Shown here: positions 29,348 through 39,085 of the stretch, in pieces
Layout: each line of letters opens with the position of its first letter
How positions within the stretch are numbered: the stretch's first letter is position 1
Translations under genes and position numbers: made by a program
Virus record (IMG/VR): IMGVR_UViG_3300041404_000202
Span: 1-40,695 of that record
From: a virus
Strand: one strand, 5' to 3'
Length of the DNA stretch: 40,695 bases
The notes under the pieces: generated by a model
Databases searched by the model: none
What the model saw: only the letters and a program-made list of their open reading frames with translations
What the model was told of the DNA's origin: nothing

Positions 29348-32091
29348 CCGACGAGAGCATTGGCACCGCCCGCCTCGACCTTGTCGTCGATACCACGCAG
29401 TTCAACGCCGCGATCGATCTGGCGAAGCGCAGCGTCAGTTCGATGTCGCAGGAGGCACAGCGGGACTACAACCAGCTTTCGGCTGCCGAGAAGCGGCGCG
29501 TGGATTCCCTGGTCCGCCAGGCCGACACCCTCAAGCTGACCCGGGCCGAGCAGATCGCCTACAACGCCGCGTTGAAGGGCGTGCCGACCAGCATCCTCGA
29601 TGAGCTGAAGGTGAAGCTCGCGGCGCAGGAGTCGGCAACGAAGGGGCTCACCGACGCCAACAACAAGTACGTGATGAGCGAGAAGGCCCGTGCAGCGGCG
29701 CTACGTGGCGTGCCTGCCCAGATTACGGACATCGTCACCGGGCTCGCCGCCGGCCAGCGGCCCATAACGGTTCTTCTGCAGCAAGGCGGCCAGCTCAAGG
29801 ACATGTTCGGCGGTATCGGCCCGGCGGCAGGCGCCTTGGGTCGGGGATTGGTCTCGCTGGTGAACCCGGCAACGCTCGTCGCGGCGTCGATCGCTGGTCT
29901 CGTTTACGTGATGAAGCAGGGCGAGGACCAGTCGGAGGCATTCCGAAACGCTGTCGTCCTGACCGGCCATCAGATTGGGGTCACGGCTGACCAGCTGGCC
30001 GCCTCGGCCGGAACCATTAAGGAGCAGGTCGGTGGAAGCTTCGGTGGCGCCGCGGAGGCGCTGACCAAGGTCGCTTCGACGGGGCAGTTCGTCGGTGCGC
30101 AGATCGAGACGATCGCGCGCGCGGCTGTGTCATTGAATAGAGCAACGGGCGCTGCGATCGACGACACGATCGCCCAGTTCGTACGCCTTGCCGATGACCC
30201 GGTAAAGGCCGCGGAGGCGCTGGACAAGCAGTTCCGGTTCCTGGCGCAGTCCACCAAGGATGAAATCGCCGCCCTCGTCGAGCAGGGGCGCGTTCAGGAG
30301 GCGACGACCCTGCTGGTCAACCAGTATGCGGACGCGGTGGAGTCGCGGTCTCGCGAGGTGGTGGAGAACGCCGGCTGGATGGCCCGATCATGGCGTGCCG
30401 TGAAGGACGCCGTGGCCGGCGCCCTGGATGCCGCCTCGTCCATAGGGCGTGATCCCACACTGACCGACCAGCTGCAGAAGCAGACCGTACAGCTGGCGGA
30501 ACTCCAGGCGCAGGCGAACAGCGGCGTCCGCTTCCGCTGGAACCTCGACGGCATCGTCGACATCAACAAGGAGATCGACAAGACGAAGGCAAGCATCAAC
30601 CTGATCCAGGATCAGCTGATGGGCCAGTCGAACCTCAGCGTCGCCACCGCTGCGGCAAATCGGATCGAGACGGATGGAGCGGCCGGAAAGCGCATCCTTG
30701 AGGCGGCGACGAAGCAGTACGCCACCACGATCGACAAATACCAGCAGGAACGCCAGAAGATAGTCGACGCCGCCGCGGCGGCACTGAAGGCCGACCCTGG
30801 CAATGAGAAGAAGATCCTCGATGATAAGGCCAAGGCGCTCAAGGGCCTCGACGAGCAATACCAGAAGGCCGTGGACGGGCAGGTACGTGCCGCTGCCGCC
30901 CTGGCAAAGCCCGGGCAGACGCTGATTCAGCGACTTCAGGAGCAGATCGCGGCGAACGAGCAGGACGCGGCAAGCACGGACAAGCTCACGGCCTCACAGC
31001 GCCTCCGGATTTCCGTCGAAGCTGACCTGAAGGCTGCCGGCGAAAAGGTCGGGACGGCAGACCGGGCGAGCATCAAGGTGCTGCTGGATAAGTTGGAAGC
31101 GACGGACAAGCTGAATAAGTCCGAGACGGACCGTGCGAAGGCTGCGGAGCAGCTGGCGCGCCTCCAGGCCCAATTGCGCGCCCAGGAACAGAACCAGAAG
31201 GACGCGAATGGAGCCGACCTCGCAGAACTCGGTCATGGTAGCGACCAAGTCGAGCAGATCCGCCGGCGGCTGGATATCGAGCGGGGCTACACCGACGGGC
31301 TGAAGCAGCTTCGCGATCGCGGGGTGGCCGAGAATACCGAGTCCTACAGGGTGCAAGAGGAAGCCCTCCGGAAGTCGCGCGACACCATGCTTGGCGTGGA
31401 AGAGGACTACCAAACGCGCCGCCTTGCGCTGATGGACGATTGGACTAATGGCGCGCGCCGCGCGGTCGAAGACATCAACTTCCAGGCGAGCGATACGGCC
31501 GGCAACTTCGCCAATCTCGTCCAGAGCACCTATGGAAGCCTATCTGACTTCATTACCAATGCGGTGACGAAGGGGAAGCTCGGGATCAAGGACCTAGTCT
31601 CATCTATCCTCACGGAGGTTGCCCGGCTCGAAGCGAATAAAGCAGCCGCGGCGTTGATCAGCTACGGCGTTGGGCTTTTCACTGGCGACGGCGGAGCCTC
31701 ATCCACCGTTGCGGCCAACGCCAAGGGCGATGTCTTCAACTCGCCCGACCTGTCGGCATTCTCCGGAAAGATTGTCGATAAGCCCACGTTCTTTAACGCG
31801 TATGCGAAGGGCGGGAATGTGATGGGCGAGGCAGGGCCGGAGGCGATCATGCCCTTGACCCGGACCTCTGACGGGAAGCTCGGCGTGAAGAGCCAGGGTG
31901 GATCAGGTGACACGATCTTCGATATCGATGTGACCGTGAATGCGGACGGCTCGTCCTCCGTGGACGCAGCTGGCGCTGATCAGGCGATGGGCAAGCGGTT
32001 CGGTTCTGCCATCAAGTCGGCGGTCAAACAGACGATTGCAGAGGAACAGCGGCCAGGCGGTTCGCTGTGGCGGTCCCGGGTGAACGCATGA
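29344..32091 (+). CDS. Tape measure protein
   Basis: 915-residue protein, the longest besides J. Helical over most of its length with YVMSEKARAAALRGVPAQIT, TVLLQQGGQLKDMFGGIGPA and ALVEQGRVQEATTLLVNQYA of lambda-type tape measures, and the C-terminal region SLSDFITNAVTKGKLGIKDL, GGNVMGEAGPEAIMPLTR. Its length should set the tail length. ATG 29344 overlaps the chaperone end. Confidence 0.93.
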   Translation: MTDESIGTARLDLVVDTTQFNAAIDLAKRSVSSMSQEAQRDYNQLSAAEKRRVDSLVRQADTLKLTRAEQIAYNAALKGVPTSILDELKVKLAAQESATKGLTDANNKYVMSEKARAAALRGVPAQITDIVTGLAAGQRPITVLLQQGGQLKDMFGGIGPAAGALGRGLVSLVNPATLVAASIAGLVYVMKQGEDQSEAFRNAVVLTGHQIGVTADQLAASAGTIKEQVGGSFGGAAEALTKVASTGQFVGAQIETIARAAVSLNRATGAAIDDTIAQFVRLADDPVKAAEALDKQFRFLAQSTKDEIAALVEQGRVQEATTLLVNQYADAVESRSREVVENAGWMARSWRAVKDAVAGALDAASSIGRDPTLTDQLQKQTVQLAELQAQANSGVRFRWNLDGIVDINKEIDKTKASINLIQDQLMGQSNLSVATAAANRIETDGAAGKRILEAATKQYATTIDKYQQERQKIVDAAAAALKADPGNEKKILDDKAKALKGLDEQYQKAVDGQVRAAAALAKPGQTLIQRLQEQIAANEQDAASTDKLTASQRLRISVEADLKAAGEKVGTADRASIKVLLDKLEATDKLNKSETDRAKAAEQLARLQAQLRAQEQNQKDANGADLAELGHGSDQVEQIRRRLDIERGYTDGLKQLRDRGVAENTESYRVQEEALRKSRDTMLGVEEDYQTRRLALMDDWTNGARRAVEDINFQASDTAGNFANLVQSTYGSLSDFITNAVTKGKLGIKDLVSSILTEVARLEANKAAAALISYGVGLFTGDGGASSTVAANAKGDVFNSPDLSAFSGKIVDKPTFFNAYAKGGNVMGEAGPEAIMPLTRTSDGKLGVKSQGGSGDTIFDIDVTVNADGSSSVDAAGADQAMGKRFGSAIKSAVKQTIAEEQRPGGSLWRSRVNA

Positions 32092-32423
32092 CCGATACCT
32101 TCACCTGGCGCTCGATCGGCACGCCGGCCGGGCAAGTCAGCTTTCGCGTGCGTAAGGCGCAGTTCGGGGACGGCTATTCGCAGGAAGTCGCTGACGGCAT
32201 CAACAACAAGGTGCAGTCGTGGCCCCTGCAGTTCGTCGGCACGAAGGCCGAGCTTGCACCTATCGTTGCGTTCCTCGATGACCATGCGGGATACGCGGGC
32301 TTCTTTTGGACGCCTCCGCTTGGCGTACAGGGGCTCTACAAGGTGACCGCCTACACGCCAACCCCCTTGAGCGGTGACCTTTACACGCTGACTGCCACGT
32401 TCGAGCAGAAGTTCGCCCCATGA
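32088..32423 (+). CDS. M: Minor tail protein M-like
   Basis: 111-residue protein: RVRKAQFGDGYSQEVADGIN, NKVQSWPLQFVGTKAEL and DHAGYAGFFWTPPLG are the lambda gpM pattern. First gene of the tail tip block, ATGA overlap with the tape measure. Confidence 0.9.
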   Translation: MTDTFTWRSIGTPAGQVSFRVRKAQFGDGYSQEVADGINNKVQSWPLQFVGTKAELAPIVAFLDDHAGYAGFFWTPPLGVQGLYKVTAYTPTPLSGDLYTLTATFEQKFAP

Positions 32424-33109
32424 CCTTCGTTGCCGATATCCAGCGCCTCGAGCCCGGGGCGGAGATCGTGCTGTTCGAACTCGACGCCCGGAGCATCACC
32501 GGCGGCGGCGAGGGCGACATCATCCGCTTCCACGGCTACACCCAGAGCGAATCGATCCTCTGGCAGGGCAAGACCTACGACCCGTGGCCCATCCAGGCTG
32601 ACGGCTTCAAGGTCGACCCAGCCCAGCCGACGGTCCCTACGCTGTCCGTGGGCAACGTCAACGGGCGAATCACGGCCCTATGCCTCGCCTTCCAGGACAT
32701 GGTCGGCGCGCGCCTGACGCGGCACCGCACGCTGAAGAAGTACCTGGATGGGCAGCCGGAGGCCGACCCGGAGCAGGAGGCCGCGCCGGACATCTGGTAC
32801 ATCGAGCGACGCGCGTCCGAAGACAGTCAGCAGGTGACGTTCGAGCTAGCCAGCCCAATGGATCTGGGCGACCGCCAACTGCCGAGCCGCCAGATCATCA
32901 CGAACGTATGCAGCTGGCTGGTGAAGGGCGGGTACCGCGGCCCCTATTGCGGCTACCACGGACCACCGGTGGCGAAGCAGGACGACAGCCCTACGGACGA
33001 CCCGTCGCTCGACGTCTGCGGTGGTCGCCTGTCGTCGTGCTATCTGCGCTTCGGCCGGTACAACCCGCTCCCTTATGGCGGCTTCCCGGCCGCGAAGCTG
33101 ATCCGATGA
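32420..33109 (+). CDS. L: Minor tail protein L-like, probable Fe-S protein
   Basis: 229-residue protein. LEPGAEIVLFELDARSITGG, FHGYTQSESILWQGKTYDPW, PADGFKVDPAQPTVP-like core, and four cysteines at 164, 177, 200 and 207 (NVCSWLVKGGYRGPYCG, DVCGGRLSSCY). Lambda gpL holds a [4Fe-4S] cluster at similarly spaced cysteines. Connects tube and tip. Confidence 0.9.
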   Translation: MTFVADIQRLEPGAEIVLFELDARSITGGGEGDIIRFHGYTQSESILWQGKTYDPWPIQADGFKVDPAQPTVPTLSVGNVNGRITALCLAFQDMVGARLTRHRTLKKYLDGQPEADPEQEAAPDIWYIERRASEDSQQVTFELASPMDLGDRQLPSRQIITNVCSWLVKGGYRGPYCGYHGPPVAKQDDSPTDDPSLDVCGGRLSSCYLRFGRYNPLPYGGFPAAKLIR

Positions 33110-33858
33110 ACCCGAAAACGCAGTTGGCGGCACACGCACACGCCATCGAGGCATACCCGCGCGAGTCCTGTGGGCTGGTCGTGGTGAAGAGGGGAAGGGA
33201 GCGCTACGTCCGATGCCGGAACCTCGCCACGACGCCGTCCGAACACTTCGTTCTGTCTCCCGAGGACTACGCGGCCGCCGAGGATGCCGGGGAGATCACC
33301 GCCATCGTGCACTCGCATCCCGACGTTCCCGCGCGGCCGTCAGAAGCGGACAAGGTGGGCTGCGAGCGGTCAGAGTTGCCGTGGGTCATCGTCTCGGTGA
33401 TGCCAGGCCCGGTTGTTGCCGAAACGCAGGTCATCGAGCCCACTGGCTACGAGGCCCCGCTGGTTGGCCGCACGTGGACCCATGGCGTATTGGACTGCTG
33501 GGCCTTGTGCCGCGACTGGTACCGCCATGAGCGTGGGGTTCTTCTTCCTGACCCGCCACGGTCCGACGAGTGGTGGAACGACGGCGTAAGTGACCTCTAT
33601 GGCATCGCCGCCATGGCCGCCGCGGGCTTCCGCCGAATCGACCTTGCCGACCTGGCACGCGGCGACCTGATCCTCATGCAGATACGCGCGAAGAACCTGG
33701 TCCCGAACCACGCAGCGATCTACCTGGGCGACGGGCTGATCCTGCACCACCTGTACGGCCGCCTGAGCTCGCGCGACGTGTACGGTGGGTATTGGCAGGA
33801 AGTCACGCGCTCGGCATGGCGCCTCAGTGCGCCAACCCAGCCCCCTGGAAGCCCATGA
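33106..33858 (+). CDS. K: Tail assembly protein K-like (JAMM plus NlpC/P60)
   Basis: 250-residue protein. N-terminal Mov34/JAMM part with HSHPDVPARPSEAD (His 69, His 71), then NlpC/P60 part with GVLDCWALC (Cys 131) and PNHAAIYLGDG (His 202). Both are known of lambda gpK. Probably helps tail tip assembly and may cleave peptidoglycan. ATGA overlaps both sides. Confidence 0.93.
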   Translation: MNPKTQLAAHAHAIEAYPRESCGLVVVKRGRERYVRCRNLATTPSEHFVLSPEDYAAAEDAGEITAIVHSHPDVPARPSEADKVGCERSELPWVIVSVMPGPVVAETQVIEPTGYEAPLVGRTWTHGVLDCWALCRDWYRHERGVLLPDPPRSDEWWNDGVSDLYGIAAMAAAGFRRIDLADLARGDLILMQIRAKNLVPNHAAIYLGDGLILHHLYGRLSSRDVYGGYWQEVTRSAWRLSAPTQPPGSP

Positions 33859-34496
33859 CCGCGACGACCATCATCCTCTCTGGGCCCATGCGGAAGCGCT
33901 TCGGGCGCGAGTTCCACCTTCATCTCGATGGCAAGTCGCCACGAGAGGCCTGCCGCGCACTTGCCGCTGTGCTTCCCGGGTTCCGCGACTACCTGCTGAA
34001 GGCCAAGGCCCGCGGCGTCGAGTTCGCTGTCTGGCGTGGGCGTGGGAAGCAGGCCGAGAACATCGGCGTGGAGCAGTTGGATGAACCGGCAGGTTCGACG
34101 ATCCGCATTGCCCCGATCGTCGTGGGATCGAAGCGTGCTGGTGTGCTCCAGACGATCATCGGGATCGTGCTGATCGTGGTCAGTTTCTGGACCGGCGGTT
34201 CCACCCTCTCCATCGGTATCTCGATGGTCGCCGGCGGCGTCGTGAAGATGCTGACACCAGTGCCCAAGCTCAGTAAGTCGGCCGACTCGTCGGGAAACCA
34301 GTCGAGCTACATCTTCAACGGCCCGACCAACACGACGGCCCAAGGCGGTTGCGTGCCCGTGGCCTATGGCCGCGTACGTGTCGGGTCCGCAGTGATATCC
34401 GCCGGCATGATCGCCGAGGACTACAGCAGCGCGACCAGCAACGTCGGCTCCGGCACGGCAGGCGGCAACTCGAAAAAGACACCGTTCGACGACTGA
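33855..34496 (+). CDS. I: Tail assembly protein I-like
   Basis: 213-residue protein: IILSGPMRKRFGREFHLHL, PREACRALAAVLPGFRDYL, a membrane-like GVLQTIIGIVLIVVSFWTGG (about residues 95-115) and NGPTNTTAQGGCVPVAYGRV, the pattern of lambda gpI. Needed to start tail tip assembly. Confidence 0.9.
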   Translation: MTATTIILSGPMRKRFGREFHLHLDGKSPREACRALAAVLPGFRDYLLKAKARGVEFAVWRGRGKQAENIGVEQLDEPAGSTIRIAPIVVGSKRAGVLQTIIGIVLIVVSFWTGGSTLSIGISMVAGGVVKMLTPVPKLSKSADSSGNQSSYIFNGPTNTTAQGGCVPVAYGRVRVGSAVISAGMIAEDYSSATSNVGSGTAGGNSKKTPFDD

Positions 34497-34526
34497 TCGT
34501 CTCGACCTCCGGCCTTCGCATTCTCC

Positions 34527-34550
34527 AGCCCGCCATCGTGCGGGCTTTTT
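34527..34550 (+). terminator. Intrinsic terminator before gene J
   Basis: AGCCCGC (34527-34533), 6-base loop, GCGGGCT (34540-34546), then T to 34550. It lies between I and J, so it may reduce J messenger. Confidence 0.8.
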
Positions 34551-34562
34551 CATGGGACGCAT

Positions 34563-37500
34563 ATGGGACTCGATCCCCGAATCTCCGGCGCCAAGGGCGG
34601 TGGAGGCGGACACACGCCTGTCGAATCGCCCAACACTCTCCGGTCGATCTCGTCGTTTCGCATCCTCGACCTGATCTCCGAAGGGGAGATCGCCGGCCTG
34701 GTGAACGGAATGCAGTCGGTGTTCCTGGACGGAACGCCGCTGGCGAATGCCGATGGCACGTTGAACTTCACCGGGGTGGCGGTGCAGACGCGACCCGGCA
34801 CGCAGGACCAGGACTACATCCAGGGATATGGTGGCGTCGAGAGCGACACCAGCGTGGCCACCGAGCTTCGGTCGTCGACGCCGTGGGTGCATGCGCTGAC
34901 CGACACGGACCTGTCCGCCGTCAGAATCACGCTGCAGGTGGATGCTCTCCAGCGAAGCAACACCACCAACGGCGATATCAACGGTTTCACGGTCCAGTAC
35001 GCGATCGACGTGTCGACCGATGGCGCGGCCTACCAGACGGTCCTCAACACGGCATTCAGCGGCAAGGCCACCAGCCCCTACCAGCGTAGCCACCGCATTG
35101 ACCTACCGCCAGCGACTACCGGCTGGAACGTGCGCGTTCGTCGACTGACGCCGAACCAGAACAGCGCGACCACCTCCGACACGACGCGCATCGTCTCGAT
35201 CACCGAGATCATCGACGCGAAGCTGCGGTGCCCGAATAGCGCCCTGGTCGCGATCAGCGGCGACGCCTCCCAGTTCACGAATATCCCGTCGCGGGCGTAC
35301 GAGATCTTCGGCCGGAAGGTCAAGATTCCGAGCAACTACAACCCGCAAACCCGCGTCTACACGGGCGTGTGGGACGGGTCGTTCCAGACCGAGTGGACCA
35401 ACAACCCCGCATGGATCTTCTACGACATCGTCACCCAGGACCGCTTTGGCCTGGGCGACCTGATCGACGCGTCGATGGTGGACAAGTGGGAGCTGTACCG
35501 CATCGCCGTCTACTGCGATCAGCTGGTCGACGATGGCAAGGGCGGTCAGGAGCCGCGCTTCACCTGCAACACCTACCTCCAGAGCCGTGCGGACGCCTTC
35601 AAGCTGCTGGGTGACCTGACTTCGGTGTTCCGCGGCATGTCGTACTGGATGGGCGGCGTGATCGCGGCGGTGGCGGATATGCCGCAGGACCCGGTCTACC
35701 CGTACACCGCGGCGAATGTGATCGAGGGCAAGTTCACGTACCAGTCGTCGCCGCGCAAGACCCGCTTCACGACGGCGCTGGTCACCTGGAACGACCCGGC
35801 GAACGCCTACGGCCAGGAGGTCGAGTACGTCGAGGACATCCCAGGCCTCGCTCGCTACGGCCTGCAGCAGACGGAGTTCGTCGCCTTCGGGTGCACGAGC
35901 CAAGGACAGGCGCACCGGGCGGGCCGCTGGGCCCTCGTCACGAGCCAACTGGAAACCGATTCAGTCACGTTCGCCGTGGGCATGGATGGCGTCATCGCCG
36001 CGCCCGGGCAGATCATCCAGGTAGCGGACCCTGCGCGCGCCGGAGCGCGGCAGGGCGGACGCGTGTCGGCAGCCAGCCAGGTATCGGTCACGGTCGATCG
36101 CCTTCCCGACCTGGTCGAGGTGGGTCACACCCTGACGATTACGCTGCCTAGTGGGATCGCCGAGTCCCGGTCGATCGCCAACATCGATGGCCGCACGCTG
36201 GCCGTTGGTCAGCCGTTCACGGCGGCGCCGGTGCCGGAGTCGGTGTGGACGGTGGAGAGCGCGACGCTCGCCACCCAGCATTTCCGCGTCCTCAGCGTCT
36301 CCGAGGACTCGTCCGACGACGAGATCCGCTACACCATCAGCGCCGTGCAACACGTGCCGGGCAAGTTTGCCAACATCGACGATGGCGCGGCTATCCAGAT
36401 CCCGCCGATCAGCCAGCTTCCCACGGGCGTCCAGCCGCCGCCCACGAACGTCCGCCTGACCGGGCACGTGGTGGTGGAGCAGGGCATCGCGAACAACGTG
36501 ATGACCATCGAGTGGGACAAGGCCGAGGGCGCGGCCAACTACAAGGTCGAGTGGCAGAAGGACGACGGCCAGTGGATTCAGGCCGGCACGGTGCCGACGA
36601 CTTCGGTGGATGTGGCCGGCATCTACACCGGGACGTACGTCGCGCGCGTCACCGCCTTCAACAACGGACGAACGGCCTCACTTGCCGCATTCAGCCCCGC
36701 GACCGCGATCACCGGCAAGACCGGCTCGCCGCCGCGGCTGGCGACGCTCACGACCGAGAGCCTGATCTTCGGCATCGGCATCCACTGGACCTTCCCGGAC
36801 GCCGTCAGCGACACGCAGCGCACGGAGATATGGGCCAGCACGAGCGCGACACGCCCCGATCCGGACGAGATCAACCCGGATGCATATCACCTTGGCGACT
36901 TCGCCTACCCGGGCAATAGCACCGAACTCCACGGCCTGATGGCCGGCACGTCGCTGTTCTTCTGGGGCCGCATGGTCGATAAGGCCGGGAACATCGGCCC
37001 CTGGTATCCCGAGACGGGCGCAGTCAACGGCCAGAGCAGCAGCGACGCGGGTCCGATCCTCGAGTACCTGACCGGGCAGATCACGAAGAGCCAGCTCGGG
37101 CAGGAACTGGCCGAGGCCATCGACTCGATCGACGGCCTTCAGTCGTTCATCCAGCCGCCCCAGGCATGGGAGGACGACGTCGCTTATTCGACCGGCGCCT
37201 TCGTCAGTCATGACGGCCGGCTGTGGCTGGCCCTGGAGAACGCTGCCGCTGGCGTCGAACCGGGCACCGACCCAGAGGTATGGCGCGATGTCGGCGCTAT
37301 CGCCCAGACGGCCGCTGGGCTGGCGCTGCAAATGTCGAACATCAACCTCACGGTGGAGGAACTGGACGGGCAGGTCCAGGCCACGGCGGAGAAGACGGAA
37401 TCGGTCTATGCGCAGCTGAACCCGAAGAAGATTGGCGCACTCACTGACGGAAGCATCGGCGGTCCGAACGACCTCCCGCCGACCGCTGGGTTCTTCGCCC

Positions 37501-38153
37501 AGACGCTGGCGCAGGTCAGCGACAACCATGCCCTCGGTAAGCGCGTCGAGACGGTCCAGGCCACGATTGGAGCGGTCAGCGCGGCCGTGACGACCGAGAT
37601 CCAGGCGCGAGTCGACGGTGATCAGGCGCTGGCTTCGCAGGTGACCACCGTGCAGGCCACGGCAGGGGCAGCCCAGGCCTCGGCTCAGCTGGCGTTCCAG
37701 ACGGCTGCCAACGTCGATGGCCGGGTGTCCGCCGCGATTATCGGCAAGGTGGGCGTCACGACCGATGGGAAGTACTACCAGGCAGGTTTTGCCCTCGGCA
37801 TCGACAACAGCGGCGGCACGGTTCAATCCCAGTTCCTAGTGACCGCCGATACCTTCGCGATATTGCCCACATCTGCCGGCGGAACCGCTGTGGCCCCCTT
37901 CGTGATCCAGGGTGGCCAGACCTTCATCAGCCAGGCACTCATCGGTACCGGCTGGATCACCGACGCGATGATCGGCAACACGATTCAGTCCACGGCTGTC
38001 GACAGCACCGGCAACCCCTTGTGGTCTCTGAACAAGGGGTCCGGCTTGGTCATGCGCGGGTCGGGCGCGGGATGGCGCACGGAGCGCGATGGTGCAGGTG
38101 CGCGGCTGTATGACGGTGCCGGAATCCTTCGTTTCCGCTGGGGCGCCTGGTAA
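34563..38153 (+). CDS. J: Host specificity protein J-like central tail tip
   Basis: 1196-residue protein. N-terminal conserved J part: SPNTLRSISSFRILDLISEG, IAGLVNGMQSVFLDGTPL, FGRKVKIPSNYNPQTRVY, PAWIFYDIVTQDRFGLGDL. Fibronectin type III-like repeats at about 625-800 (PPTNVRLTG... MTIEWDKAEGAANYKVEW). Near residues 866-910 WEDDVAYSTGAFVSHDGRLW...EVWRDVG resembles a carbohydrate-binding module of the CBM5/12 type. The C-terminal part has coiled-coil-like segments and a short conserved end. Recognises the host. Confidence 0.93.
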   Translation: MGLDPRISGAKGGGGGHTPVESPNTLRSISSFRILDLISEGEIAGLVNGMQSVFLDGTPLANADGTLNFTGVAVQTRPGTQDQDYIQGYGGVESDTSVATELRSSTPWVHALTDTDLSAVRITLQVDALQRSNTTNGDINGFTVQYAIDVSTDGAAYQTVLNTAFSGKATSPYQRSHRIDLPPATTGWNVRVRRLTPNQNSATTSDTTRIVSITEIIDAKLRCPNSALVAISGDASQFTNIPSRAYEIFGRKVKIPSNYNPQTRVYTGVWDGSFQTEWTNNPAWIFYDIVTQDRFGLGDLIDASMVDKWELYRIAVYCDQLVDDGKGGQEPRFTCNTYLQSRADAFKLLGDLTSVFRGMSYWMGGVIAAVADMPQDPVYPYTAANVIEGKFTYQSSPRKTRFTTALVTWNDPANAYGQEVEYVEDIPGLARYGLQQTEFVAFGCTSQGQAHRAGRWALVTSQLETDSVTFAVGMDGVIAAPGQIIQVADPARAGARQGGRVSAASQVSVTVDRLPDLVEVGHTLTITLPSGIAESRSIANIDGRTLAVGQPFTAAPVPESVWTVESATLATQHFRVLSVSEDSSDDEIRYTISAVQHVPGKFANIDDGAAIQIPPISQLPTGVQPPPTNVRLTGHVVVEQGIANNVMTIEWDKAEGAANYKVEWQKDDGQWIQAGTVPTTSVDVAGIYTGTYVARVTAFNNGRTASLAAFSPATAITGKTGSPPRLATLTTESLIFGIGIHWTFPDAVSDTQRTEIWASTSATRPDPDEINPDAYHLGDFAYPGNSTELHGLMAGTSLFFWGRMVDKAGNIGPWYPETGAVNGQSSSDAGPILEYLTGQITKSQLGQELAEAIDSIDGLQSFIQPPQAWEDDVAYSTGAFVSHDGRLWLALENAAAGVEPGTDPEVWRDVGAIAQTAAGLALQMSNINLTVEELDGQVQATAEKTESVYAQLNPKKIGALTDGSIGGPNDLPPTAGFFAQTLAQVSDNHALGKRVETVQATIGAVSAAVTTEIQARVDGDQALASQVTTVQATAGAAQASAQLAFQTAANVDGRVSAAIIGKVGVTTDGKYYQAGFALGIDNSGGTVQSQFLVTADTFAILPTSAGGTAVAPFVIQGGQTFISQALIGTGWITDAMIGNTIQSTAVDSTGNPLWSLNKGSGLVMRGSGAGWRTERDGAGARLYDGAGILRFRWGAW

Positions 38154-38437
38154 TGGGTCTTGGCATGCAGGTGTTCGACGCCGCAGGGAACCTCGCGATC
38201 GATGTGACAACGCGCCTATCTCGCGTCATAGGCAGCACCACAATCGCGGCCGGCAGCACAGGATCAATTGCGGTGCCGAACACTACGCAGGGCGCCATTT
38301 GGTTTGCCATCTATGGCAACGGCGGAAACCGATATTCGCCTGTGATGTCGGTGTCCGGCGGCGTCATTTCGTGGTCGCCGCGCACGGGGTTTCCGGGCGG
38401 AGCCGTCGACGTGACCATGCTCTACGGGCTGTACTGA
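38153..38437 (+). CDS. Short tail tip accessory protein
   Basis: 94-residue protein after J, from ATG 38153 (TAATG overlap). MGLGMQVFDAAGNLAIDVTT and GAIWFAIYGNGGNRYSPV. The start of this sequence resembles a segment in the next protein (GLQVFNAAGQKTFDI). Confidence 0.7.
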   Translation: MGLGMQVFDAAGNLAIDVTTRLSRVIGSTTIAAGSTGSIAVPNTTQGAIWFAIYGNGGNRYSPVMSVSGGVISWSPRTGFPGGAVDVTMLYGLY

Positions 38438-39078
38438 TGACCGTCGGTTTTCAGATATTCCTGGCCGATGGCACCACGGTCCAGGCAGACGATACCTATC
38501 GGAACCTTTCCGTTCGTGAGCAGGGTTCTGCCGTTACCACAACAGCTACCGCCGCCGGCGGCACCTCGTTTGTGACCTTCTTCCGAAACGGCCTGACGAT
38601 GCCGCTGCTGGCCGTGGGTGGAACAGGTCTGGCAGTCGGGCAGGCCTTCTTCGATGCGGCTAACAACCGATGGGGTTTCATTATCACTTCGGCGGGTGGC
38701 GTTGGCACCGCGGTTCCGTTCTACATCTTCGATGTTCCTTTCGATACCGACCCACATTTTGGCCTGCAGGTATTCAACGCCGCTGGGCAAAAGACCTTCG
38801 ACATCATGCAGAAATATCTCCGCGTGAACGACATGTATCAGTCCGGTGTATCGGCGCCCGTGAACAGGAATTACGACCCTGCGCGTGACTACGCGTGCAT
38901 CCACATGATCACGGGCTTCCGAATCTCCGCTGTCGCCGGCAATACACAGCTTCTGGCAACGCGGGTGGCCGCCGGGGCCGTGACATCGCAGGGTATCACC
39001 GTCGACGGATCGCAAGGCATCCCATCGATCAACGAATCACCCGCGACGATTCTTGTCGCCGATGTAACCCACTACTGA
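38437..39078 (+). CDS. Tail fibre-related hypothetical protein
   Basis: 213-residue protein: FQIFLADGTTVQADDTYRN, AAGGTSFVTFFRNGLTMPLL and FGLQVFNAAGQKTFDI. It shares the GLQVF-AAG element with its neighbour. Starts in a TGATGA overlap. Probably part of the tail tip or fibre assembly. Confidence 0.7.
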   Translation: MTVGFQIFLADGTTVQADDTYRNLSVREQGSAVTTTATAAGGTSFVTFFRNGLTMPLLAVGGTGLAVGQAFFDAANNRWGFIITSAGGVGTAVPFYIFDVPFDTDPHFGLQVFNAAGQKTFDIMQKYLRVNDMYQSGVSAPVNRNYDPARDYACIHMITGFRISAVAGNTQLLATRVAAGAVTSQGITVDGSQGIPSINESPATILVADVTHY

Positions 39079-39085
39079 GGCACCC

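Noticed and set aside
33720-35093. 457-residue minus-strand frame
   Set aside because: Opposite to K, I and J; no recognisable domain and no ribosome site.
36678-37826. 382-residue minus-strand frame
   Set aside because: Opposite gene J; composition typical of shadow reading in GC-rich DNA.
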